Shown: one piece after another, positions 8,154 to 16,753 of the stretch | Numbering within the stretch: position 1 is the stretch's first letter | Layout: each line of letters starts with the position of its first letter | Assembly (NCBI RefSeq): GCF_900095175.1 | Contig: NZ_LT606946.1 | Coordinates: 1,241,592 to 1,305,591 of the forward strand | Origin: Polynucleobacter necessarius | GTDB taxonomy: Bacteria > Pseudomonadota > Gammaproteobacteria > Burkholderiales > Burkholderiaceae | DNA: 64,000 nt | Reading direction: 5' to 3' | Position numbers and translations under genes: made by a program | The notes under the pieces: generated by a model | The model's input: the letters and a program-made list of their open reading frames with translations, nothing else | Told to the model about the DNA's origin: nothing | The model's database searches: none

Positions 8154-9830
8154 ATGCCATTGCCCCCAATCCCAACTCAAATTGCTGGTCAAGTAAAAAT
8201 TAGCAGTAAGGACACTCCAAACTTAAAAAAGCGCCCTGCACCAGCAAAAACTGTTGTGATGGAAAGTCATGCTCCAGATTGGGCGACAGATGCAGAAGAG
8301 GATTTATCTGCCGCTGAAGTCGCGCTCGAAAAAATCAAAAGTGATCGCAGTCCCGTTGCACCACGTAATGACCGCGGTGATAGGAAAGCGGCAAGCGTCC
8401 CAGAAAAGCCAAAGCGCATTGTTCGCACTGGCCCACCTAGCTTATTTGTCCTTGATACCAACGTATTGATGCATGACCCGAGCTCCCTGTTCCGCTTCTC
8501 AGAACACGACCTCTTCCTACCGATGACCACTCTTGAGGAATTAGATAACCACAAGAAAGGGATGACTGAAGTTGCACGCAATGCCCGCACCGTCAGTCGC
8601 TCATTGGATCAGCTGGTGGCTGGAACTAGCGGCACATTAGATGAAGGTATTCCACTCAACAAGCTAGGCAATCAGGATGTTTCTGGTCGACTGTTTTTCC
8701 AGACCAAGTTAACTACCCAAGCGCTTCCAGAGGGATTACCTGAGGGCAAAGGCGATAACTTGATCTTAGCGGTGGTTAGCGAGCTCCAAAAAACCCGTAA
8801 AGGCCAGGAAGTTGTCTTGGTATCTAAAGACATCAATATGCGCATTAAGGCTCGCGCCTTAGGCCTCCCTGCTGAAGACTACTTCAACGATCAAGTACTA
8901 GAAGATCGCGATTTAATGTATTCAGGCGTTATGACATTACCAGCAGACTTTTGGCATAAACACGGTAAAAACATGGAGAGTTGGGCTGACGGCAAATCTG
9001 GCACGATGTTTTATCGCGTTACAGGCCCCTCAGTTCAAAGCATGCTGGTGAATGAGTTTGTCTATCAAGAAAATCCTGATGGCTCGACACCTTTCTATGC
9101 CCAAGTCAAAGAGATCAACGGCAAAACTGCCCTCCTTCAAACTTTACGAGATTTTTCTCATCAAAAGAATAATGTATGGGGCGTAACAGCTCGCAACCGC
9201 GAACAAAACTTTGCCATGAATCTGCTCATGAACCCGGATGTGGATTTCATTACATTACTGGGCCAAGCTGGTACCGGAAAAACCCTGCTGGCCCTAGCTG
9301 CTGGCCTGGAGCAGGTGTTGGATAGCAAGCGCTATAACGAAATCATCATTACGCGCGCAACTGTTCCTGTCGGTGAAGATATTGGCTTTTTGCCAGGTAC
9401 CGAAGAGGAAAAAATGCAGCCTTGGATGGGTGCTTTTGACGACAACCTTGAGGTCTTGCAACGCAATGAAGATGGTGGTGCTGGTGAGTTTAGTCGTGCC
9501 GCTACACAAGAATTGATTCGCTCACGCATTAAAGTGAAGAGCATGAACTTCATGCGTGGTAGAACTTTTGTGAGCAAGTTTGTGATTATTGATGAAGCAC
9601 AAAACTTAACACCAAAACAAATGAAGACTTTAGTAACTCGTGCAGGCCCAGGAACGAAGATTATCTGTTTAGGCAATATTGCCCAGATCGATACACCTTA
9701 CTTAACCGAAGGCTCTTCAGGTCTTACTTATGTAGTGGATCGCTTTAAAGGCTGGCGTCATGATGGGCATGTGACTTTGGCTCGTGGTGAGCGATCACGT
9801 CTTGCGGATCATGCTGCTGACGCACTCTAA
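8154..9830 (+). CDS. phoH: PhoH family protein with N-terminal PIN domain
   Basis: A 558-residue cytoplasmic protein of the PhoH2 type. After a charged, probably flexible 90-residue start comes a PIN nuclease domain (VLDTNVLMHDP, D101; LEELDNHKKG). The C-terminal PhoH ATPase domain has Walker A GQAGTGKT near residue 370 and Walker B VIIDEAQN near 477. PhoH2 proteins of other bacteria act as ATP-dependent RNA helicases and ribonucleases. The ATG at 8154 is chosen because AGGAGA lies seven bases upstream; a TTG at 8124 would lie inside the terminator hairpin. Expression is probably controlled by the leader upstream. Confidence 0.92.
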   Translation: MPLPPIPTQIAGQVKISSKDTPNLKKRPAPAKTVVMESHAPDWATDAEEDLSAAEVALEKIKSDRSPVAPRNDRGDRKAASVPEKPKRIVRTGPPSLFVLDTNVLMHDPSSLFRFSEHDLFLPMTTLEELDNHKKGMTEVARNARTVSRSLDQLVAGTSGTLDEGIPLNKLGNQDVSGRLFFQTKLTTQALPEGLPEGKGDNLILAVVSELQKTRKGQEVVLVSKDINMRIKARALGLPAEDYFNDQVLEDRDLMYSGVMTLPADFWHKHGKNMESWADGKSGTMFYRVTGPSVQSMLVNEFVYQENPDGSTPFYAQVKEINGKTALLQTLRDFSHQKNNVWGVTARNREQNFAMNLLMNPDVDFITLLGQAGTGKTLLALAAGLEQVLDSKRYNEIIITRATVPVGEDIGFLPGTEEEKMQPWMGAFDDNLEVLQRNEDGGAGEFSRAATQELIRSRIKVKSMNFMRGRTFVSKFVIIDEAQNLTPKQMKTLVTRAGPGTKIICLGNIAQIDTPYLTEGSSGLTYVVDRFKGWRHDGHVTLARGERSRLADHAADAL

Positions 9831-10356
9831 GTCATCTCTCTTATGCCGCACTCTAATAGGGTGCGGCATTTTTATTTGCACCCTTCTCTCGCTATCGGGA
9901 TGCGCTAGCTTTGGATCAAAAAATAATGCTGCCAAGGTTTCTCAATTCAAACAAGATACTAGCGTAGGCACTGAAGATATCTCCATTGCTGCAGTAGGTT
10001 TAGTGGGTGTGCCCTATCGCTATGGAGGCAATAATCCAAAGGGCGGATTTGATTGCAGCGGACTCATTGCCTACGTTTACAACAAGTCTGCCAATATCAA
10101 GCTACCGCGCACTATTCAAGAAATGAGTACCAAAGGTAAAAATGTTGAAAATCAACCACCCGCACCAGGGGACCTGGTCTTTTTCAATACTACCGGCGCA
10201 AAGTATTCACATGCGGGGATCTATGCGGGGCAAGGTAGATTTGTACATGCCCCAAGTGCTGGAGGAACTGTGCGCCTAGAGCACATCACTAAGCCCTATT
10301 GGGCAGCAAGATTTACTGAGGCAAGAAGACTGACTTCAGCAAGTCCGCAGAACTAA
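9811..10356 (+). CDS. NlpC/P60 (C40) family lipoprotein, probable peptidoglycan endopeptidase
   Basis: A 181-residue exported lipoprotein. The signal peptide has a hydrophobic core and lipobox LSGC (C31). The C40 domain shows the catalytic cysteine in GGFDCSGLIAYVY (near residue 82) and the histidine in YSHAGIYAG. Such enzymes cut peptidoglycan peptide stems at the cell envelope. The ATG at 9811 overlaps the end of phoH by 20 bases. No ATG, GTG or TTG in frame lies between there and the lipobox that would leave a signal peptide. A perfect terminator hairpin (9843-9873) therefore lies inside this coding start, which is odd. Confidence 0.88.
   Translation: MLLTHSKSSLLCRTLIGCGIFICTLLSLSGCASFGSKNNAAKVSQFKQDTSVGTEDISIAAVGLVGVPYRYGGNNPKGGFDCSGLIAYVYNKSANIKLPRTIQEMSTKGKNVENQPPAPGDLVFFNTTGAKYSHAGIYAGQGRFVHAPSAGGTVRLEHITKPYWAARFTEARRLTSASPQN
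9843..9877 (+). terminator. Intrinsic terminator of phoH, inside the next gene's signal peptide region
   Basis: ATGCCGCAC (9843-9851) pairs perfectly with GTGCGGCAT (9861-9869), followed by TTTTT and ATTT. It stands 13 bases after the phoH stop and would end phoH transcripts, but it lies within codons 11-22 of the C40 lipoprotein. Confidence 0.75.
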
Positions 10357-10357
10357 A

Positions 10358-12415
10358 CTAAAGCCCAATCGTATAGGTAGCCATGACTGTAGTTGAAGTA
10401 ATGGCCTGATAAGCCTCTTGCCGATAAATTGCCGAGAGTCCAATGCGCTCATTGACGCTTAAATCATGAAAAGCTCCCAAACTTGCAGTTGGCCTTGTGC
10501 TTCGATAATTATTATTCATTGCAATATTGAAATAACCATTGCCAGTTGTAACTAAATTGCCAACATTGGAATTGGTATCTTTTTCTACGCCAGCGCTCGC
10601 AAGTAAACTTGTTTTCTCGCTCAGCCTATGAACCTCAGAAACACCTGCGAGCACAGTGGTTGTGTAATTATTAATAGCGTCATACGTCAGCGGACTAGAA
10701 ACCGTATTTGATTGACTCTCACCGTACCCGCCCATTCCACCAACCATATAGCGCATGCTAGCATACGGTGAAAGTATCGTTTTATTTCCCATACCAAATC
10801 CATATTTAAGCAAGCCAAGAACACCTTGTGAAGTCAGAGAGGTGGAGCCCGTGCCCGCCTCAGAGACACCAACCACTGGACGGGTTAAGCTTGCACCCTT
10901 GTTTGCATACCCCGCAGAAAGCTTTGCCTCTACACCCGTGCCATCTGGGTTTTGCAACCATACCCCAAATACACCAACCATTGGACTGCCATTATTTAAT
11001 TGAGCAATTTCACCTGGAGTACTTTGAGATAGATTCTGATCTAGATATCCACCAAATCGAAGATTATTTGAGAAGCGGTAAGCCCCAATGATCAGCGCAC
11101 TGCTATTGTTGTATGGATAAGAACTAACATTAGTAAATCGACCACCTGCCGAAATGCATACATTATTAGCACCAAATAGCGAGCAGTCATAGCTCATGCC
11201 ATTAATCACACCTGCAGACTGCATTGCAAATAATCCTTGCAAGGTGTTAGCCATTGAATTGAGAGCAATCTCAGTATCGGGTCCAATCGGAACAATTAAA
11301 AGAGACTGAGCCGCAAGAGTCTCCTCGAGAGCAACTAAGGTTGGCTGCACAACCGCACTCAATACTAAGTCTGCCTGATCGGCAGACCCATTAATGCGAT
11401 GTACCAGCGCCCACTGATACTCAGTTCCACCAATAGTGACCGTCCCATAAGAGTTAGCAAGATTATTAATTTTGATACCTGAAAGTGCTGTGGAGTATGT
11501 TGCTGGAGATACTGTTGAGTTGATTGTAATGCCAAAGTTCATTGCCCCAGTTACCACCCCATTACTAGCATCCAACTTTCCATAATTGGTCGCACTAGAA
11601 ATCTTGGTGTTGTAATTACTTGGCAGCACTCCTGAGTATGTTAGCGGGTTCGATCCGCCTTGAGAATTGGTCAGCGTGGTGATATTTCCAGCACTATATA
11701 TGCCAAATGAATTTACCCCATTAGCTGTGATCGTCCCAGTGTTTTCAATAGCTACTGTCCCAACCCCCGATACTTGAATACCATGAGCCGCTGAACCATT
11801 TGTCGTAATGAGGCCAGTATTAACAATGGAATTCAGCACAGAACCTGATGTGGCGCCAGAAACCAAACGCATGCCTGCGGCACCCACACCATCAGTCTGA
11901 ATACGACCAGCATTAGTTAAGGCATTAGCAGCTGATGAAGCATTGGTAGCGCTAATGTACATACCTGCCGCATAAGTTCCACCGGTAAAAATCGTGCCAT
12001 CTGATTCATTCGTGAAAGAGGTTCCCCCTGCTTGAGACCGGCCGTTTGCGCCGGAAGACATGCCATACCCGTAATAAAAAGAGCTGGTATTTAAATTTCC
12101 ATGGTTACTAACACTTGCATTGCCGCCAAGCCCGATGGTTGAACCATTAATTACGAGCGAAGTTCCATTTGCAACATCTATCGTTACATTATTTCCAACT
12201 GTAGTTGAATTCTGAGTTGAAATGACGCCTGTAGTTGCTGCCGGAGTTACGCTACTAGTACAAGCAACCGTCTGAGAACTTCCGCTTACTGTATTCGGAG
12301 TGTAGGAGTCGCATCCTCCAGTAGATTGCGCGATCACAGAATTGGGCATGGTAGACAAAGCAACCGTCGCTGTAGTCAAAATTAAATAATGGCGGAAGAA
12401 ACCTATAAATTGCAT
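10358..12415 (-). CDS. Autotransporter with C-terminal beta-barrel domain
   Basis: A 685-residue secreted protein. Residues 1-29 look like a signal peptide ending in VIAQS. The passenger, to roughly residue 390, is rich in Asn, Gly, Ser and Thr with repeated TNAGRIQTDG / VNTGLITTNG / ENTGTITANG-like turns, as in beta-helix passengers. The last about 280 residues resemble the autotransporter barrel (GGRFTNVSS, YRFSNNLRFGGYLD, ASAGVEKD). The final residues are TYTIGL, ending in Leu rather than the usual Phe or Trp. Function of the passenger is not recognisable. It converges on the C40 lipoprotein with one base between the stop codons. Confidence 0.8.
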   Translation of the reverse strand: MQFIGFFRHYLILTTATVALSTMPNSVIAQSTGGCDSYTPNTVSGSSQTVACTSSVTPAATTGVISTQNSTTVGNNVTIDVANGTSLVINGSTIGLGGNASVSNHGNLNTSSFYYGYGMSSGANGRSQAGGTSFTNESDGTIFTGGTYAAGMYISATNASSAANALTNAGRIQTDGVGAAGMRLVSGATSGSVLNSIVNTGLITTNGSAAHGIQVSGVGTVAIENTGTITANGVNSFGIYSAGNITTLTNSQGGSNPLTYSGVLPSNYNTKISSATNYGKLDASNGVVTGAMNFGITINSTVSPATYSTALSGIKINNLANSYGTVTIGGTEYQWALVHRINGSADQADLVLSAVVQPTLVALEETLAAQSLLIVPIGPDTEIALNSMANTLQGLFAMQSAGVINGMSYDCSLFGANNVCISAGGRFTNVSSYPYNNSSALIIGAYRFSNNLRFGGYLDQNLSQSTPGEIAQLNNGSPMVGVFGVWLQNPDGTGVEAKLSAGYANKGASLTRPVVGVSEAGTGSTSLTSQGVLGLLKYGFGMGNKTILSPYASMRYMVGGMGGYGESQSNTVSSPLTYDAINNYTTTVLAGVSEVHRLSEKTSLLASAGVEKDTNSNVGNLVTTGNGYFNIAMNNNYRSTRPTASLGAFHDLSVNERIGLSAIYRQEAYQAITSTTVMATYTIGL

Positions 12416-12578
12416 GGCTGGGTATGTAGAAGAAAATATTCAAATTTTCTCCAATAATAATTAGCTATAAAGTTAATATCTATTAACCCTTAAGCTAATA
12501 TCCTTATATATAGTTATTAGAAATAATCACTATTAATGGGTTTTTATATTTTTGCTTAAACCACACAGGAATTTAGCA
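12416..12578. promoter_or_regulatory. AT-rich divergent promoter region
   Basis: This 163-base gap separates the divergent autotransporter and MscS genes and is markedly AT-rich. It holds a hairpin GAAAAT-attcaa-ATTTTC near 12431 and several TATA-like stretches (TATATATAG near 12506), from which promoters for both genes could start. I could not choose single promoters with confidence. Confidence 0.35.
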
Positions 12579-13313
12579 ATGAATCAAATTGATTTAGATC
12601 GTATTCAGGAGATTTTGGTAGCTGCGGCTACGGATATTGGCCTCAAGATCTTGGCAGCCATTGTCTTTTGGGTTGTTGGCTCAGCTGTTTCCGTAACCTT
12701 GAACATTCTGCTGGTTATTGGAATTCTGGGTTATTTTGGCATTCAAACTACCAGCTTCGCCACTTTAATTGCTACCGCTGGTATTGCAATCGGTGCCGCA
12801 TGGGCGGGTCTACTTTCCAATTTTGCAGCTGGTGTATTTGTGATTGTGTTGCGCCCCTTCAAGGTGGGTGACTTCGTTACTGCAGGTGGTGTAACTAGAA
12901 CCGTTAAAGAGATTGGACTGTTCTCATCAACCATCTATACGCCAGACAATATTGCAACGATGGTTGGCAATACCAAAATTTTGGGTGACACCATTCAAAA
13001 CTTTAGTAACAGCTCCTATCGCAGAGTCGATCTAAAATGCCAACTCTCTGGGGCTGCCGACCAAATCGCTGCGATGCAACTTTTACGTGAAAAAATTTCT
13101 GCAATACCAAATGCATTGCAAGATCCAACAGTTGAAGTAAATATTTTGGAGTTCAATTTAGTAGGTCCAGTATTGGCTGTTCGCCCTTACTGCAACAATG
13201 ATCGCTACTGGCAAGTCTATTTTGATAGCAACCGCGTCATGAGTGAGGCTCTTACTACAGCTGGCTTTCCTGCTCCAGTAGCCACCCAGAACATGGCGAT
13301 GAAACAGAGTTAA
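12579..13313 (+). CDS. Small-conductance mechanosensitive channel, MscS family
   Basis: A 244-residue inner membrane protein. Hydrophobic segments at about 18-40, 42-62 and 70-95 are followed by the pore-lining and beta-domain signature IGAAWAGLLSNFAAGVFVIVLRPFKVGDFV. MscS channels open under membrane tension and release solutes during hypo-osmotic shock. The length is close to E. coli MscS (286 residues) but shorter at the C-terminus. The ATG at 12579 follows AGGAATTT; a TTG 27 bases earlier has no ribosome site. Confidence 0.9.
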   Translation: MNQIDLDRIQEILVAAATDIGLKILAAIVFWVVGSAVSVTLNILLVIGILGYFGIQTTSFATLIATAGIAIGAAWAGLLSNFAAGVFVIVLRPFKVGDFVTAGGVTRTVKEIGLFSSTIYTPDNIATMVGNTKILGDTIQNFSNSSYRRVDLKCQLSGAADQIAAMQLLREKISAIPNALQDPTVEVNILEFNLVGPVLAVRPYCNNDRYWQVYFDSNRVMSEALTTAGFPAPVATQNMAMKQS

Positions 13314-13343
13314 TTTCGCAGCAACTAACCAGGAGAATTTCAC

Positions 13344-13610
13344 ATGAAGAAAATTATCATTGCTTTAAGCATTGCATTTAGTTTTGCTATTCCATCTATC
13401 GCTTTTGCAGATCAAGCTGCTTGCGAAGCTAAGGCAGTCAGTAAAGATGGTAAACCACTCTACGGGGCAGCTAAAGATGCATCTATTAAGAAATGTATGG
13501 GTGATGCCAAACCCAATGATTGCGAGGCTAAGGCAGTCAGTAAAGATGGTAAGCCACTATATGGTGCAGCTAAAGCAGCTTCTATTAAGAAATGCGAAGG
13601 CGGCAAGTAA
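13344..13610 (+). CDS. Small secreted protein with two cysteine-bracketed repeats, PsiF-like
   Basis: An 88-residue protein with a signal peptide (cleavage probably after AFA, residue 22). The mature part is two nearly identical 25-residue repeats, each C-EAKAVSKDGKPLYGAAK-xASIKKC, so each has two cysteines about 24 residues apart. The spacing and basic C-terminal cysteine resemble PsiF repeats of small periplasmic proteins, but this family match is tentative. Differences between the two DNA copies are mostly silent, pointing to selection on the protein after duplication. A GGAG ribosome site precedes the ATG. It follows the MscS gene by 30 bases and ends at a terminator. Confidence 0.75.
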   Translation: MKKIIIALSIAFSFAIPSIAFADQAACEAKAVSKDGKPLYGAAKDASIKKCMGDAKPNDCEAKAVSKDGKPLYGAAKAASIKKCEGGK

Positions 13611-13629
13611 ATACCTTTTGCATCAAGTT

Positions 13630-13657
13630 AAAAAGCCTCGCATTGCGAGGCTTTTTT
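13630..13657. terminator. Bidirectional terminator between the PsiF-like gene and dnaB
   Basis: AAAAAGCCTCGC pairs with GCGAGGCTTTTTT around a short loop, with A-runs on one side and T-runs on the other, so it can serve both convergent genes. Confidence 0.85.
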
Positions 13658-13676
13658 ATTCTTAATTACTTTTGAA

Positions 13677-15116
13677 TTAGAACGGCTCGTATCCACCAGA
13701 AGAATAGCCAACCGATCCCATAGCCAAGTTATCGAACTTGGTATACGGACCTTGCCAGCTAACACGCACAGTACCAATCGGTCCATTACGCTGCTTACCA
13801 ATAATAATTTCAGCTATACCCTTATCCTGAGTTGTATCTGGGTGATACACCTCATCACGATAGATGAACATAATTAAGTCAGCATCTTGCTCAATTGCAC
13901 CTGACTCACGCAAATCAGACATGATTGGGCGCTTATTAGGGCGCTGCTCTAGACCACGGTTTAACTGCGACAAAGCAACTACTGGGCACTGTAATTCTTT
14001 TGCGAGTGATTTGAGTGAGCGTGAAATTTCAGAAATCTCAGTAGCACGGTTCTCAGAACCTGAACCGCTCATTAACTGCAGGTAATCAATCACAACGAGA
14101 CCAAGTGTTCCGCCAAAGTTACGAGCAATACGACGTGCGCGTGCGCGGAGCTCTAGACTGGAAAGGGCGCCAGTTTCATCAATCAAAATTTGAGTATTAC
14201 TCAAGCGTGCAATGGCATCAGTAACACGCGGCCACTCATCATCTTGAAGCTTTCCGGTGCGCATGCGACTTTGGTCAACGCGCCCTACCGAACCCAGTAA
14301 ACGAGCTGCCAGTTGCTCACCTGACATCTCCATCGAGAATATAACGACTGGTAAACCTTCTGCCAAGGCAACATTTTCGGCGATGTTTAACGCCATCGCG
14401 GTTTTCCCCATTGACGGTCTTCCAGCAACAATCACTAAGTCGCCTTTTTGCAGGCCGCTGGTTTGTTTATCTAGATCAATAAATCCAGTTGCAATACCGG
14501 TGATATCACTTCCACCCTGACGGTTGTATAGCTCATCAATGCGAGCGACAACGGTTTTGAGTAATGGTTCGATTTCGAGGTAATCAGCTTTACGACTGCC
14601 CTCTTCACCAATTTGCAAAATGCGGGACTCCGCTTCATCTAAAAGCGTTCTGACTGAACGACCTTCTGGAACAAATGCAGAGTTCACAATGTTGTCAGAA
14701 ACTTCAATTAGGCGACGCAGAATGCTGCGATCGCGAACAATGTCGGCATAGCCTTTGATATTCGCTGCACTTGGAGTGCTTTGCGCTAAAGAATTGAGGT
14801 AATCAATCCCAACCAAAGCACCACCCTGCTCAGACTTAACAGCCTCATGAACAGTAATGACGTCAGCAGGATGATTGTCGCCAACTAAACGCTGAATGAC
14901 CTTATAGATCAGAGCATGTTCAGGGCGATAGAAATCTTTATCAGTTAACACGCCACCTAGGCGATCCCAGGCTGTGTTATCGATCAGTAGACCGCCGAGC
15001 AAAGATTGCTCGGCTTCTACAGAATGCGGGGGTACTTTTAAGGCCTGCAAGGCTGCATCCCCAGAACCCATCATGCCAGGATTTGACATAAGGGAGCGAG
15101 AACGGGATTCAGCCAT
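13677..15116 (-). CDS. dnaB: Replicative DNA helicase
   Basis: A 479-residue DnaB. The N-terminal domain has VPPHSVEAEQSLLGGLL (about 26-42). The RecA-like domain has Walker A AGRPSMGKTAMALN (about 231-244), and the Walker B region VIDYLQLMSG followed by LSQLNRGLEQR. DnaB is the hexameric helicase that unwinds DNA ahead of the replication fork. The protein is full length and shows no intein. It is the last gene of the rpsF-priB-rpsR-rplI-dnaB cluster, 24 bases after rplI. Confidence 0.97.
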   Translation of the reverse strand: MAESRSRSLMSNPGMMGSGDAALQALKVPPHSVEAEQSLLGGLLIDNTAWDRLGGVLTDKDFYRPEHALIYKVIQRLVGDNHPADVITVHEAVKSEQGGALVGIDYLNSLAQSTPSAANIKGYADIVRDRSILRRLIEVSDNIVNSAFVPEGRSVRTLLDEAESRILQIGEEGSRKADYLEIEPLLKTVVARIDELYNRQGGSDITGIATGFIDLDKQTSGLQKGDLVIVAGRPSMGKTAMALNIAENVALAEGLPVVIFSMEMSGEQLAARLLGSVGRVDQSRMRTGKLQDDEWPRVTDAIARLSNTQILIDETGALSSLELRARARRIARNFGGTLGLVVIDYLQLMSGSGSENRATEISEISRSLKSLAKELQCPVVALSQLNRGLEQRPNKRPIMSDLRESGAIEQDADLIMFIYRDEVYHPDTTQDKGIAEIIIGKQRNGPIGTVRVSWQGPYTKFDNLAMGSVGYSSGGYEPF

Positions 15117-15140
15117 GAGGCTAGCTTACAGATCTAAAAC

Positions 15141-15593
15141 TTAGGCTTGCTCGCCAACGACACGGATAGTGATGTCAGCCACTACATTGGTATGAACAGC
15201 TACCGCTACAGGGTGATCACCAACCATCTTCAACGGGCCAGTAGGCATACGTACAGAAGCTTTTTCGATTACAAAGCCTTTAGCTTTCAAAGCATCAGCA
15301 ATGTCATGATTGGTTACAGAACCAAACAAACGACCACCAACACCAGCTTTTTGACCGATTTCGAGAACCAAGTCTTTGAGCTTTGCGCCAACCGCTTCAG
15401 CAGCGGCTAATTTCTCAGCAGCTAATTTTTCCAACTCAGCGCGACGTACTGCAAAGTCAGCGATAGCTGTTTCAGTTGCACGACGAGCTTTGCATTGTGG
15501 GATTAGGAAATTACGAGCGTAACCGTCTTTAACACGAACGATGTCACCGAGGTTGCCCAGGTTAATTACTTTTTCTAAAAGAATGATTTGCAT
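15141..15593 (-). CDS. rplI: 50S ribosomal protein L9
   Basis: 150 residues, beginning [19 protein letters not shown] with the [11 protein letters not shown] signature near residues 22-32. L9 binds 23S rRNA and helps maintain reading frame. The ATG at 15593 is chosen over longer in-frame extensions because it gives the universal L9 start, with GGGAG upstream. It lies between rpsR and dnaB. Confidence 0.97.
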   Translation of the reverse strand: MQIILLEKVINLGNLGDIVRVKDGYARNFLIPQCKARRATETAIADFAVRRAELEKLAAEKLAAAEAVGAKLKDLVLEIGQKAGVGGRLFGSVTNHDIADALKAKGFVIEKASVRMPTGPLKMVGDHPVAVAVHTNVVADITIRVVGEQA

Positions 15594-15606
15594 TGAGGGC
15601 TCCCAA

Positions 15607-15879
15607 TTATTTCTTGTGTTGATCGGAGAATGGCAACAAAGCCAAGTAACGAGCACGCTTGATAGCAGTGTCTAACTGACGCTGATATTTAGCTTTTGTG
15701 CCTGTCAAACGTGCAGGAGTGATCTTGGCGTTTTCGCCAATGAAGTCCTTCAATGTGTCTACATCTTTGTAGTCAATCTGTTCTACGCCAGCAACAGTGA
15801 AACGGCAATAACGCTTACGCTTGAACAATGGGTTCTGGGCTGGTTTCTTTTTGAAATCGGGTTTCTTTCCAAACGCCAT
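15607..15879 (-). CDS. rpsR: 30S ribosomal protein S18
   Basis: 90 residues, with the conserved [19 protein letters not shown] block and [26 protein letters not shown] near the C-terminus. S18 binds S6 and 16S rRNA in the platform of the small subunit. A GAGGAA ribosome site precedes the start. Confidence 0.97.
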   Translation of the reverse strand: MAFGKKPDFKKKPAQNPLFKRKRYCRFTVAGVEQIDYKDVDTLKDFIGENAKITPARLTGTKAKYQRQLDTAIKRARYLALLPFSDQHKK

Positions 15880-15892
15880 GATGATTTCCTCT

Positions 15893-16186
15893 TTAATTTT
15901 TCAATTGAATATGGGTGATATGGAAAACAAGTCTTTGATTACGTAGAGTCTTGGGTGCTAAGAATCCCTCAAACACTGCCTCGGTTCCTAAATCCATTTG
16001 CTCCAAGCCCTTTTGTATCGGGCCAATCGCTATGGCTTCAACGCTCATCTGAATTTTCCTTGCATTTCCTACCTCGCTTACTTCGCCGCTATGTTCTAGC
16101 TGGCAATGCATCACTGGTATTCCTGCAGGTGTAAATCGAATTGCGTCTTTAGCTACCAAGAATGCAGTTAGGGTGAAATGATTCAA
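15893..16186 (-). CDS. priB: Primosomal replication protein N (PriB)
   Basis: A 97-residue OB-fold single-stranded DNA-binding protein. [22 protein letters not shown] and a VFEGFLAPK segment match PriB, which works with PriA and DnaT to restart stalled forks. Its place between rpsF and rpsR is the conserved location in beta- and gammaproteobacteria. The reading frame ends 14 bases before rpsR. Confidence 0.9.
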   Translation of the reverse strand: MNHFTLTAFLVAKDAIRFTPAGIPVMHCQLEHSGEVSEVGNARKIQMSVEAIAIGPIQKGLEQMDLGTEAVFEGFLAPKTLRNQRLVFHITHIQLKN

Positions 16187-16245
16187 CGCCGCTCCGTCAC
16201 TCTGATACGTTTTCTAGTCTGTGTATTCCTCTTCAAATTTCTAGC

Positions 16246-16620
16246 TTAAGCCGCTGCTACAGGAGCGTCGGATTGAGCTGTTTTGCGCGCTTCTTCACGT
16301 TGCACTTCTTTCATCATGATGGAAGGCTCTGTTTCAGCTTTCTTAGTCTTGATGATGAGGTGACGCAAAACAGCATCGTTAAATTTGAATGCGTGCTCGA
16401 GCTCGTCCAGAGTTTTCTGGTCGCACTCAATGTTCATACAAACGTAATGGGCTTTAGCAAGTTTGTCGATCATGTAAGCCATCTGACGACGACCCCAATC
16501 TTCCATACGATGAATTTTGCCGCCAGCAGCAGCTAATGTCGCTTTGTAGCGATCGATCATCGCAGGCACTTGCTCGCTTTGGTCCGGGTGGACGATAAAG
16601 ACGATTTCATAATGACGCAT
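16246..16620 (-). CDS. rpsF: 30S ribosomal protein S6
   Basis: 124 residues, beginning [19 protein letters not shown], with the [18 protein letters not shown] segment. It is the first gene of the ribosomal/primosome cluster, with AAGGAG upstream of the ATG. The C-terminal 25 residues form an Ala/Ser-rich tail typical of betaproteobacterial S6. Confidence 0.97.
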   Translation of the reverse strand: MRHYEIVFIVHPDQSEQVPAMIDRYKATLAAAGGKIHRMEDWGRRQMAYMIDKLAKAHYVCMNIECDQKTLDELEHAFKFNDAVLRHLIIKTKKAETEPSIMMKEVQREEARKTAQSDAPVAAA

Positions 16621-16753
16621 CTAACACTCCTTAAGGATAAAGTCACCTGGGCGTCTTGCTAACTTCCGATGGTTTTAAAGTTAGCGCCAGTGTGGCAAGG
16701 TGGCAACAAATTGTAGGTAAAACTAACTACACATATTTACAACTTTTAAGTCC

